26,106 nucleotides of DNA, from NCBI GenBank assembly GCA_947462425.1, contig CANHPI010000001.1, positions 1-26,106 of the forward strand. Reading direction: 5' to 3'. Positions 6,821 to 14,833 of the stretch are shown here, piece after piece (the first letter of the stretch is position 1; each line of letters opens with the position of its first letter). The position numbers and the translations under genes were made by a program. Under the pieces are notes generated by a model. The model made no database searches and was not told where the DNA came from. It was given only the letters and a program-made list of their open reading frames with translations. Origin of the DNA: Bacteroidota bacterium (GTDB lineage: Bacteria; Bacteroidota; Bacteroidia; B-17B0; B-17BO).

Positions 6821-8440
6821 TTATTTTCCTGCCGGACTTTTAAAAAACTCCACTTGTTTTTTATTATTAGGATCTAAGTCTTTTATTATTGTAAAGTACT
6901 CTTTTGCTTTGGCATTATCTTTAATTACTAAATAATGGTACCCTAAGTATTCGCAAGCTTCAATCACATTTAATTTAACCCCTGCTCTTTCTTCTTGTTT
7001 TACTAATGTTAAAGCCTTTTCGTAGTGTGGTTTTGCCAACCATTTTTCATTTTTTAAATCTTGTTGAACGTTTGCTTTTCCTCTCCAAAAATAAGCAGTT
7101 GCAAACGAAGGGATAGCTTGCGTTACTTTTGAAAAACAACTATCCGATTTTACAAAATCTTTGGGTCCAAAATAGTAAGCGCGTCCCATTTCAAAATAAT
7201 CCTGACCAGATAAATTTTTTGGATCACCGGCCATTTTCTTTTCAAAAGTTTCAATTGCCTTAGCATATTTTTTTGACTTCATGTAAGCCTTTGCTATTTC
7301 ATTAGTTACCTCACTAGTTAATTTAGAATCCATTGCAGCAGCTTTTTCTAACTCAACAATACCAAGACTGTCTTTACCGGTTTTAACTAATAATAAGCCT
7401 TTGTATTTATAATCAGTAGCGATATATTTAAAATTTGGAACATTAGATGATTTTTGAAAAAAATTATTTATAGCATTTAATCCTTTTCTAAAAGCTGCCG
7501 TATCTGTTTTGTTTCCTAATTCTGCATAAGAGTAGCCTAAATATCTATCTAAATACATATCGCTATCGCCATTTTTTAGTAGGTTTTCAGTTTCTGTAAT
7601 AGCTTCAGTATACTGTTTATTATTTACCAAAAATCCAGCGTAACGTAAACGTGCTTCAGAAGAATTATTTAATTCCAAGTATTTTTTATAACTCTCAACG
7701 GCATTTGCTTTTTGCCCGGCTAAGTGGTATAACTCTGCTTTTTCTCTGTATGCAGGAGCATAATTAGGATCTAACTCTTGAGCTTTTTTATATAAATCTA
7801 ATGCTAATTGATAGTTACGACCACGTTGGTATAATTTACCAGCACTCAAAATTCCTCTTGGAGATTTAGGATTTAACTCCGAAAATTTATCATATTCTTT
7901 AATCGCAGGCCCGCCCTCTGTAGGGTTTTTTTCTAACAATGCGTCACCCATTAATAAATGATTTTCAGCATTTTTTGGCTCAAATTTTATGGCCGCATTT
8001 AATAAAGTAATTGCCTCGTCTAAGTTTTTATTATCAGAATAAATATAGGCTTCTGCTGTTTTACGCATTACCTCTGTATTTTTATTAGCACCTAAAGTGG
8101 CTGCTTTATAAAATTGAGCTTTTGCTTCGGCTGCTTTACCTTTATACCATAATACTTTTCCTATACCAACATAGTTTAAAGGATATGTTGCATTAAGTTC
8201 TGCTCCTTTTAAATAAAATATATTAGCAGAATCTAAATCTCCTTTTTTAAAGTAATTTTCTCCATAATAAAAGTAGTTATCACCTTTGTTTGCTTCTTTA
8301 GCAATTAAAGAGCTAAAATCAGCAGCTGCAGATTGATAACGCTCATTATCTGTTTTTTTAATAGCATCTTGTAACGTTTGAGCAAACGAAACATTTGATG
8401 CAATAATAACTGCGCTTAATAATATTAATTTAGTTTTCAT
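6821..8440 (-). CDS. Secreted tetratricopeptide-repeat protein
   Basis: A 539-residue protein with a signal peptide (about 1-20, ending SFA before Q) followed by TPR units over nearly the whole length. Recognisable TPR consensus stretches include YYYGENYFKKGDLDSANIF-like helices early, the NYAPAYREKAELYHLAG unit in the middle and ECYLGYHYLVIKDNAKAKEYF-like helices at the end. TPR solenoids bind other proteins; no enzymatic domain is visible. It would act in the periplasm or at the membrane. It lies 222 bp downstream of a PstS-like lipoprotein gene on the same strand. In many Bacteroidota these two occur together after exbB/exbD/tonB genes, which are not seen here. A candidate promoter and palindrome sit at 8495-8512. 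Confidence 0.85.
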   Translation of the reverse strand: MKTKLILLSAVIIASNVSFAQTLQDAIKKTDNERYQSAAADFSSLIAKEANKGDNYFYYGENYFKKGDLDSANIFYLKGAELNATYPLNYVGIGKVLWYKGKAAEAKAQFYKAATLGANKNTEVMRKTAEAYIYSDNKNLDEAITLLNAAIKFEPKNAENHLLMGDALLEKNPTEGGPAIKEYDKFSELNPKSPRGILSAGKLYQRGRNYQLALDLYKKAQELDPNYAPAYREKAELYHLAGQKANAVESYKKYLELNNSSEARLRYAGFLVNNKQYTEAITETENLLKNGDSDMYLDRYLGYSYAELGNKTDTAAFRKGLNAINNFFQKSSNVPNFKYIATDYKYKGLLLVKTGKDSLGIVELEKAAAMDSKLTSEVTNEIAKAYMKSKKYAKAIETFEKKMAGDPKNLSGQDYFEMGRAYYFGPKDFVKSDSCFSKVTQAIPSFATAYFWRGKANVQQDLKNEKWLAKPHYEKALTLVKQEERAGVKLNVIEACEYLGYHYLVIKDNAKAKEYFTIIKDLDPNNKKQVEFFKSPAGK

Positions 8441-8494
8441 GTTTGATATTTAAGTATATAAAAATACAGTATTTACAATTCAATTTATTTGCCA

Positions 8495-8512
8495 AGCTTT
8501 GAATCAAAGCTA
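8495..8512 (-). promoter_or_regulatory. 17-bp palindrome overlapping a -7-like box upstream of the TPR gene
   Basis: AGCTTTGA, a central A and TCAAAGCT form a perfect palindrome at 8495-8511. On the minus strand its right arm is part of TAGCTTTG (8512-8505), matching the TANNTTTG -7 consensus, 64 bp ahead of the TPR ATG. A palindrome over a -7 box is the usual layout of a repressor site. A good -33 element at the right spacing was not found. Confidence 0.35.
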
Positions 8513-8662
8513 AAACAGCGACAAATTTAACATAATTTTAATGTTCGTATGTAAAAATCACTTCATTTTTAAATGTTGCTATTGGTTATGGATATGCCAG
8601 CAAGTAATAAAAAGTTCCGATGACTATTGTGGGTAATGATAATCAGTTCGAACACCCAAAAT

Positions 8663-9580
8663 TTATTTAAGAGGAGTCATATCAACTTCTATTAAACGCT
8701 CCTCTTGTCTGTTAGGAGGAAGGCCTTGTTTTAAAAACATTAACTGACCTGTTGGGCCTGCAATAAACGTTTCGATGCCTTTTCCTAAACTAAATTCTGC
8801 TGAACGACGAATGATGCAAATACTGCGGCACAATGGATAATTTTTTGTGGCGATATTGGATTGATCGGGCATGTATGAGATTTCATTATTGTTTTTAGAG
8901 ACCGCTAAAATTTTAACTGTATTTAAAAATGCTTTGGTTGTGTTATCATCCTTATCACTCAACCACGCATAATCGCATACTCCAATAGATTTTGGATTTG
9001 ATGAAATTGCCTTAATTAATTCATTAGTATTATTTAAAGCAGTACAGTTTTTTCCAAAGTTTTGTGAAGGAATTAAAGAGTCTTTTAAATGACGTGTGCT
9101 ACCGGAATTTGCGTTATCAAAAACAATATTGATATGTTGTCCTTTCATAAAAGTGCTATCATTTCCTTTTAATAGTTCTGTCAATTCTTTAATAGAAATT
9201 GTAGAATCATTAAACTCTTTACTCACAATAAATGCAATTGCATCACCAGCCACTATGGATGTTTGCGGAAATATGTTTTTTGTTTTAAACTGAGCTAATT
9301 CCCCTTTTGTTAATTCACGAGAAATAGCTATTACTTTACTGCTATCATTATATAAGGCTTCAATACAAGCTTTTTCGTTAGATGGACGCAAAACTATATC
9401 GGCATATTTATACGTTGTTTGAAATGTATAAATTTGATTTTTAAGATGTAGCGTTAAACCTTCATCATAAAACAAATTAGTTTTTCCTGAAGTGGGAGAA
9501 TCTTTTTTAGTAATGTCTTCCTTTAATTCACAAGATAAAATAAAAAGAGATAAAATAATAAATGGAAAATTAAATTTCAT
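8663..9580 (-). CDS. PstS-like substrate-binding lipoprotein
   Basis: A 305-residue lipoprotein (signal peptide ending ILSC, Cys17) with the fold signature of PBP-like (phosphate-binding, PstS family) periplasmic proteins. Visible signs are the early strand after EALYNDSSKVIAISRELT, the DAIAFIVSKE strand, the GQHINIVFDNANSGSTRHL segment (the N-S-G-S/T anion-binding loop region of PstS) and GVCDYAWLSD. In PstS these positions bind phosphate. No pst transporter genes are adjacent, so a solo role in sensing or in a non-ABC system is possible. It lies between the U32 gene and the TPR gene with 246-bp and 222-bp gaps, so it is probably transcribed on its own or loosely with the TPR gene. The family is fairly sure, the ligand is not. 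Confidence 0.75.
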   Translation of the reverse strand: MKFNFPFIILSLFILSCELKEDITKKDSPTSGKTNLFYDEGLTLHLKNQIYTFQTTYKYADIVLRPSNEKACIEALYNDSSKVIAISRELTKGELAQFKTKNIFPQTSIVAGDAIAFIVSKEFNDSTISIKELTELLKGNDSTFMKGQHINIVFDNANSGSTRHLKDSLIPSQNFGKNCTALNNTNELIKAISSNPKSIGVCDYAWLSDKDDNTTKAFLNTVKILAVSKNNNEISYMPDQSNIATKNYPLCRSICIIRRSAEFSLGKGIETFIAGPTGQLMFLKQGLPPNRQEERLIEVDMTPLK

Positions 9581-9826
9581 AGTATATGTATTTAAACGAA
9601 AACGAAATTAATCAATATTTTACTATATATGTCTGCTGAAAACTATAAGTACAAATATCAAAAGTCATTTACAAAAACTCCATTAATATTAATTGAATTT
9701 CATAATAATTTTTATTTATATCATTACTCTTACAATTATATTTTTATTTGAAATTATGGGCTGTTTTAATTTTACTATTTCTATATAATCGATTTAGTAA
9801 AATGTTTCCCTAAATTTTATTGGTAT

Positions 9827-11689
9827 TTAATCTTCGTCTTCAAATTCTAATTCGGCATCCTTTTCCCAAATTTCCATTTCGCAAGGCTTGCAGTTAAATT
9901 TTAATTTGTACTCCACCTCTCCATGTTTGAGCGTAAGTGGTTCTACTACTTTTTCGCCCATGCTGTCTCTTTGAAATCTGGCGCATTTGCCTAACTCATA
10001 TTTAACACAATATTTTGTAGTCATTACACGAGATTTACCGGGATCCCATTGCAATTCAAAAGCTTTTTCAATTTCTGTTACACCGTGTCTTTTATAAAAT
10101 TGTCGAGCTAATTGATTTGACACATTGTAAGTGAAATCTAATTGACTGACAGGGTAGGGATGATTTGTTTTGGTGATTTGAAATTCTTCGCGATGATACT
10201 CTTTAACTCGTATTTCGATGAGTTGTTCAAGTACAATCCTTCTAATCTCATTTATTTTTGAAATTGGTAAAAACCAGTTATTAGAAAACTCAACATCTAC
10301 CTCGTCAACGATGAAAGGAGTGTTTCCTGTTTTAGAAAGATTTTTCTTGATGTTTGGCTTAGTAGATTCTTCGTTTTTTGCAAGTTCTTTTTCTGATAAG
10401 AAGGATGATTCACTTTCATGCCCGTCTTCATCAATTGCTAATAATTTAAAGCCGTCATTAGTCTCTGTAAATTTTAATGCAATACCAATTTTACGAATAG
10501 CACTATCATCTCTTTCAACTAATCTATTAAAGTTTGCATCCGAATTTCTGTAGATTATTGTTCCGGGCTTTAAGGGTTTAAATGTGTTGGGCACAACAAT
10601 ATTATTGATGATTATATTTACCTGGGCACCATCTGGTTCACCATTTTCGTTGATAAAATATAAACCATCGCCATTGTTTAGTAAATCACTATTCTCAATT
10701 ACATAGCCATTTGCTTTTACATCGATTAATTTTCCTATTAATTGACCTTGTGATTTTGGGCTTTCCCACGAACCAATCTTTTCGGTGCGCTTGTTTACAA
10801 AATAATCGGTATAACCTCTGTTAAAACTTCTATCCATTTCTGGTTCAAAATTAAAAAACGTTTTGCCGGAAGATGCTTTTATATATGTAGTGCTATTTTC
10901 TAAAAACGCATCTAATTTTTTTCTTAAAAAGGAGGTATTATTTTTTACATATACCATATCTTTTAACCGCCCTTCAATTTTAAAAGATGTAATTCCTGCT
11001 TCAATTAAATTTGGTAGTTGATCGCTTAGGTCTAAATCTTTAATAGATAATAAATGGCTATTAGCTATTAAAGTTTTTCCTGTTCCATCTATTAAATTGT
11101 ATGGTAACCGACAATTTTGCGCACAAGAGCCTCTGTTTGCACTTCGTTCTCCGTTAGCAATACTCATGTAACAATTACCACTAAATGAGACACAAAGAGC
11201 GCCAGAAACAAAAAACTCTAACTCTACATCTGTTGCATTACTAATATCTCTAATCTGATCTAAATTTAATTCTCGAGCTAACACTACACGTTTCATTCCT
11301 GCATCTTTCAAAAATTTCACGTGTTTAGGATCTCTGTTATTAGCTTGAGTACTTGCGTGTATTACAATTGGAGGTAAATCCATTTCTAAAACAGCCATAT
11401 CCTGCACAATAAGTGCATCAACCCCAATAGCATATAGTTGATGGATTAATTTTTTACAATCTTCTAGCTCGTGATCATATAAAATAGTGTTAACAACTAC
11501 AAAAACTTGTGCTTTAAAGAGGTGTGCGTATCTCACTAATTCTTCAATATCCTCAATAGAATTTGTAGCGTTTGAACGAGCTCCAAATTGGGGAGCACCT
11601 ATATATACTGCATCTGCACCGGCATTAATAGCAGCCATACCTTGTACTAAATTTTTGGCAGGCGATAGAATTTCAACTTTCTTTTTCAT
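9827..11689 (-). CDS. U32 peptidase-family protein (RlhA/TrhP-like RNA hydroxylation factor)
   Basis: A 620-residue cytoplasmic protein. Residues 1-300 form the U32 domain: it opens ILSPAKN, has VYIGAPQFGARSNA, and carries the family signature EFFVSGALCVSFSGNCYMS with Cys166, Cys173, Cys189 and Cys193, which in studied relatives hold an Fe-S cluster. The later part corresponds to the collagenase-like region (DUF3656), and a C-terminal Cys set (CVKYELGKC and CKPC) suggests another metal site. Despite the name, the characterised E. coli homologues RlhA (YdcP, 23S rRNA C2501) and TrhP (YegQ, tRNA U34) are RNA hydroxylation proteins fed by prephenate, not proteases. The length and second half resemble RlhA (about 650) more than TrhP (about 450), but substrate is inferred. 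It follows the coxA terminator, so it is a separate unit. Confidence 0.85.
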   Translation of the reverse strand: MKKKVEILSPAKNLVQGMAAINAGADAVYIGAPQFGARSNATNSIEDIEELVRYAHLFKAQVFVVVNTILYDHELEDCKKLIHQLYAIGVDALIVQDMAVLEMDLPPIVIHASTQANNRDPKHVKFLKDAGMKRVVLARELNLDQIRDISNATDVELEFFVSGALCVSFSGNCYMSIANGERSANRGSCAQNCRLPYNLIDGTGKTLIANSHLLSIKDLDLSDQLPNLIEAGITSFKIEGRLKDMVYVKNNTSFLRKKLDAFLENSTTYIKASSGKTFFNFEPEMDRSFNRGYTDYFVNKRTEKIGSWESPKSQGQLIGKLIDVKANGYVIENSDLLNNGDGLYFINENGEPDGAQVNIIINNIVVPNTFKPLKPGTIIYRNSDANFNRLVERDDSAIRKIGIALKFTETNDGFKLLAIDEDGHESESSFLSEKELAKNEESTKPNIKKNLSKTGNTPFIVDEVDVEFSNNWFLPISKINEIRRIVLEQLIEIRVKEYHREEFQITKTNHPYPVSQLDFTYNVSNQLARQFYKRHGVTEIEKAFELQWDPGKSRVMTTKYCVKYELGKCARFQRDSMGEKVVEPLTLKHGEVEYKLKFNCKPCEMEIWEKDAELEFEDED

Positions 11690-11729
11690 GAGTTGTAAAG
11701 GTCTACATTTATTTGATTGATTGCAAGTT

Positions 11730-11764
11730 CAAAAATTTACAGAGTTTATAAAGAGTTCTCAAAA
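11730..11764 (-). promoter_or_regulatory. Weak candidate promoter of the U32 gene
   Basis: On the minus strand TTTTG (11764-11760) is followed after 20 bp by TAAATTTTTG (11739-11730), close to but not an exact TANNTTTG. It lies between the coxA terminator and the U32 ATG, where a promoter is needed. Low certainty. Confidence 0.3.
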
Positions 11765-11785
11765 CATTGTTTTAATTGTTATCAA

Positions 11786-11821
11786 AAAAAAACTCCTGCT
11801 AAATTTAGCAGGAGTTTTTTT
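11786..11821 (-). terminator. Perfect palindromic terminator closing the act-cox operon
   Basis: A perfect 18+18 inverted repeat 16 bp past the coxA stop, with nine T on the minus-strand side. It differs from the terminator at 1169-1204 by one base pair only: C-G (11799/11808) here for T-A (1182/1191) there. Being symmetric it should work in both directions, insulating the respiratory operon from the U32 gene. Confidence 0.92.
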
Positions 11822-11837
11822 AGACATTTAATATATT

Positions 11838-13664
11838 TTAGTGTCCACCACCATCGTGTTCTCCCTCAGCTAAAGGAACAGTTTGTGGAATAAAATCATT
11901 TTCAGCACCAGGCTTACTATAATCATATGCCCAACGGTGAACTACCGGCAAAGCTCCAGGCCAGTTACCATGAATGTTAGCCATAGGAGTTGTCCACTCT
12001 AATGTGTTTGAATTCCAAGGGTTTTGAGGAGCTTTCTCTCCGCGGAAAATGCTATAAAAGAAATTGAATAAGAATACTACTTGCGCTAATGCACCTAATA
12101 TTGCAAACACAGTTACAATTTCGTTAATATCAATTAAATTATCAAACATTGGGAAATTACTATTTGTATAATAACGACGAGGTACACCGGCTAAACCTAA
12201 AAAGTGCATTGGGAAGAATACGCCATAAGCACACACAAATGTTAACCAAAAATGTAAGTAACCTAATTTTTTGTTTAACATACGTAAAAATAATTTAGGA
12301 AACCAATGATAAATGCCGGCAAACATACCAAAAATGGCACTTAAGCCCATTACAATATGAAAATGTGCTACAACAAAATACGTGTCATGTACATTTATAT
12401 CTAATGTTGAGTCAGCTAATATGATTCCTGTAACACCTCCAGTAATAAATGAAGAAACTAATCCAATAGAAAATAACATTGCTGGAGTATATTGGATATT
12501 ACCTTTCCATAAAGTAGTTATGTAATTAAATGCTTTTACCGCAGATGGAATAGCAATTAATAATGTTGTAAATACGAATACAGATCCTAAGAATGGATTC
12601 ATCCCTGTTAAGAACATATGATGTCCCCAAACGATAAATGATAAGAATCCAATTGCTAACATAGATCCAATCATCGCTCTGTAACCAAAAATTGGTTTAC
12701 GAGAATTTGTAGAAATAATTTCGGAAGTAATACCTAAAGCTGGTAATAATACAATGTATACCTCAGGGTGGCCTAAGAACCAGAATAAATGTTCAAATAA
12801 AACTGGACTACCTCCTACATTATCTAATGGACGACCACCAATATAAATATCAGATAAGTAAAAACTTGTTCCTAAACTTCTATCACAAATTAATAATACA
12901 ACACAAGAAACTAAAACTGGAAAAGATAATACACCTAAAATAGCTGTAATTAAAATAGCCCACATAGTTAATGGCATACGTGTCATTTTCATGCCTTTCG
13001 TTCGTAAATTAATGATGGTAACAATGTAATTAATACCGCCTAACAAAGAAGAAACGATAAATAATGTCATAGAAATTAACCATAAAGTCATCCCTAATTT
13101 AGAACCAGGCATTGCTTCAGGTAAGGCAGATAAAGGAGGATAAATTGTCCACCCACCAGATGCTGGTCCGTCTTCAATAAATAAAGAACCTAACATAATT
13201 ACACTTGATAAAAAGAAGAACCAATAAGACAACATGTTTAAGAAGCCTGAAGCCATATCACGCGCACCAACTTGAAACGGAATTAATAAGTTGGCAAAAG
13301 TTCCACTTAAACCGCCAGTTAATACAAAGAATACCATAATAGTTCCGTGTATAGTAACTAATGCTAAATACATATTTGGGTCAAGAATACCGTCTTTACC
13401 CCATTTGTCTCCAAGTATTGCATTTATAAAAGCAAATTTTTCTCCAGGCCAAGCCAATTGTAAACGGAAAATTATTGACATCGTCATTGCTACAACAGCC
13501 ATAACCACAGCCGTTAATAAAAACTGACGAGAGATCATTTTATGATCCATACTAAATATGTATTTACTTACAAAACTTTCTTCATGTTCATCGTGATCGT
13601 GAGCATGGGCATGATTTTGGTCCACTGCGTGGTCTTTTAAATCTGATAAATGTGAGTTTGACAT
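11838..13664 (-). CDS. coxA: Cytochrome c oxidase subunit I (aa3 type, A1 proton channels)
   Basis: A 608-residue haem-copper oxidase catalytic subunit, 12 membrane helices, reducing oxygen to water while pumping protons. Haem a ligands are His106 and His436, haem a3 His434 (VVAHFHIVM), CuB His299, His348 and His349, with Tyr303 as the cross-linking Tyr (GHPEVY). The D-channel set N125-D136-N143 and Glu301 are present, and Lys377 (PSAVKAF) marks the K-channel, so this is an A1-type enzyme; the K-channel Thr next to that Lys is Ser374. The N-terminus is unusually His-rich (residues 12-27) and the C-terminus ends HDGGGH. It is the last gene of the operon, 37 bp after coxB. Subunits III and IV are not encoded in this window. 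Confidence 0.97.
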   Translation of the reverse strand: MSNSHLSDLKDHAVDQNHAHAHDHDEHEESFVSKYIFSMDHKMISRQFLLTAVVMAVVAMTMSIIFRLQLAWPGEKFAFINAILGDKWGKDGILDPNMYLALVTIHGTIMVFFVLTGGLSGTFANLLIPFQVGARDMASGFLNMLSYWFFFLSSVIMLGSLFIEDGPASGGWTIYPPLSALPEAMPGSKLGMTLWLISMTLFIVSSLLGGINYIVTIINLRTKGMKMTRMPLTMWAILITAILGVLSFPVLVSCVVLLICDRSLGTSFYLSDIYIGGRPLDNVGGSPVLFEHLFWFLGHPEVYIVLLPALGITSEIISTNSRKPIFGYRAMIGSMLAIGFLSFIVWGHHMFLTGMNPFLGSVFVFTTLLIAIPSAVKAFNYITTLWKGNIQYTPAMLFSIGLVSSFITGGVTGIILADSTLDINVHDTYFVVAHFHIVMGLSAIFGMFAGIYHWFPKLFLRMLNKKLGYLHFWLTFVCAYGVFFPMHFLGLAGVPRRYYTNSNFPMFDNLIDINEIVTVFAILGALAQVVFLFNFFYSIFRGEKAPQNPWNSNTLEWTTPMANIHGNWPGALPVVHRWAYDYSKPGAENDFIPQTVPLAEGEHDGGGH

Positions 13665-13701
13665 ATTATATTCTTATTTAAGTGCTACAATCTTTTTACT
13701 A

Positions 13702-14733
13702 TTATTTTGCTGCGATAGTTTTTACTGTTTTTTGTTTCGCTAACCAAGTGTTATAATCTTTTTCACTTTCTACAACAATATTCATTTGCATATTAAAGTG
13801 AGAAACTCCACAAATTTTATTACATAATAAAGTGTAATCAAATTCTACCGGTTCTTCGCCTTTTTTAGCTCTAGCTTCATTTATTCCGGCCATCAATTGA
13901 ATTACGTATGGGTCTTTACGCATTTCAGCAGTAGTTTTGTTGGGTGTAAATTTAAATTCTGTAATCATTCCTGGTACACAATTCATTTGTGCACGAAAGT
14001 GTGGCATATAAGCCGAGTGAATGACATCACGAGAACGCATTTTAAATACAATTTCTTTATTTACAGGAATGTGAAATTCATTTTTAACTACGATGTCATC
14101 AAAACCCGCAGCATCTAAAGTGTCCATTCCTACCGAGTTTCCACCATCAATTTGTCGGTAATCGGTTAACCCTAATTTATTATCTTTACCTGCATAACGT
14201 GCAGTCCAATCAAATTGTTTAGAATATAATTCAACTGTCACATGGTTAGCGTCTTTTGATTCGTCAGTTATTTCGTTCCAATATTTTAATCCAAAAATAA
14301 TTATTCCAGCTAAAACTATTGCAGGGGCAATTGTCCAAGCCATTTCTAAACGATTATCATGAGCTAAAAACGTTGCCTTTACTCCTTTTTTCCCAGCGTA
14401 TTTGTATGCGTAATAAAACAGAAATGCATTGGTAACAACGAATACAAAAGTAATTAGGTATATATTAATATCCCAAAGCGCATCCACTTTTAAACCATGA
14501 ACAGAAGATGCTCCTGGTAAAGCGTTGTCATTCCAACGACTACCTTGCCAGAATAAAAAAACAATTAATCCAAAACCAGCAATTAACATAGCTTTACCGT
14601 TAAAAGCATTATCACTATCAGTGATTTCCCATTCTTTAGTTTTCTTAAACTCACGTGAAAGTTCAATAACACGCATTAATTGGTGGACAGCGATGATTAA
14701 AAGTACAAGTCCGATTAAGATTAACAATTTCAT
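13702..14733 (-). CDS. coxB: Cytochrome c oxidase subunit II with altered CuA domain
   Basis: A 343-residue subunit II carrying the binuclear CuA centre that receives electrons. CuA ligands are recognisable as His239, Cys304, Cys308, His312 and Met315. Three things differ from textbook subunit II. The usual Glu in CxExC is Lys306 (CNKIC). The aromatic cluster QWYW reads QFDW (Phe174, Trp176), so the Trp known as the cytochrome c electron-entry point is Phe. About 30 extra residues (roughly 265-297) precede the copper loop. Four hydrophobic segments (2-20, 48-64, 90-112, 130-150) are seen instead of the usual two. No haem-c motif follows, so it is aa3, not caa3. It lies 100 bp after actF, the widest gap in the operon, which holds a hairpin. 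Confidence 0.94.
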   Translation of the reverse strand: MKLLILIGLVLLIIAVHQLMRVIELSREFKKTKEWEITDSDNAFNGKAMLIAGFGLIVFLFWQGSRWNDNALPGASSVHGLKVDALWDINIYLITFVFVVTNAFLFYYAYKYAGKKGVKATFLAHDNRLEMAWTIAPAIVLAGIIIFGLKYWNEITDESKDANHVTVELYSKQFDWTARYAGKDNKLGLTDYRQIDGGNSVGMDTLDAAGFDDIVVKNEFHIPVNKEIVFKMRSRDVIHSAYMPHFRAQMNCVPGMITEFKFTPNKTTAEMRKDPYVIQLMAGINEARAKKGEEPVEFDYTLLCNKICGVSHFNMQMNIVVESEKDYNTWLAKQKTVKTIAAK

Positions 14734-14762
14734 ATCTTGATATTTATTTTTTTAGTTGTCTT

Positions 14763-14793
14763 ATGATTTTGTGTAGTTTAATACACGAATCAT
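14763..14793 (-). other. RNA hairpin in the actF-coxB gap
   Basis: ATGATT (14763-14768) pairs with 14788-14793. The stem continues through a G-T pair at 14769/14787 and a one-base bulge into GTGTA/TACAC (14771-14775/14782-14786) around a six-base loop. No T-run follows on the minus strand, so it is not an intrinsic terminator. It could mark mRNA processing or stability between the ACIII and oxidase parts. Confidence 0.5.
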
Positions 14794-14833
14794 ATCAAAA
14801 ATTTTATAATTTTATTTTTGTTTTAATTTTCTA

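Noticed and set aside
9769..9803. Inverted repeat ATTTTACTA/TAGTAAAAT as a terminator of the U32 gene
   Set aside because: The stem is all but AT-only, has a 17-base loop and no T-run follows on the minus strand; probably chance in AT-rich DNA.
10218..10553. A 111-codon plus-strand frame opposite the U32 gene
   Set aside because: Lies wholly inside a well-supported coding gene on the other strand, with low-complexity Ser/Phe/Leu content typical of an antisense shadow.
11838..13664. Apparent loss of the K-channel Lys in CoxA, from NIQYTPAM where bovine oxidase has NMKWSAAV
   Set aside because: Counting back from the haem ligands shows that the true K-channel Lys is 14 residues earlier; here it is Lys377 in PSAVKAF and is conserved.
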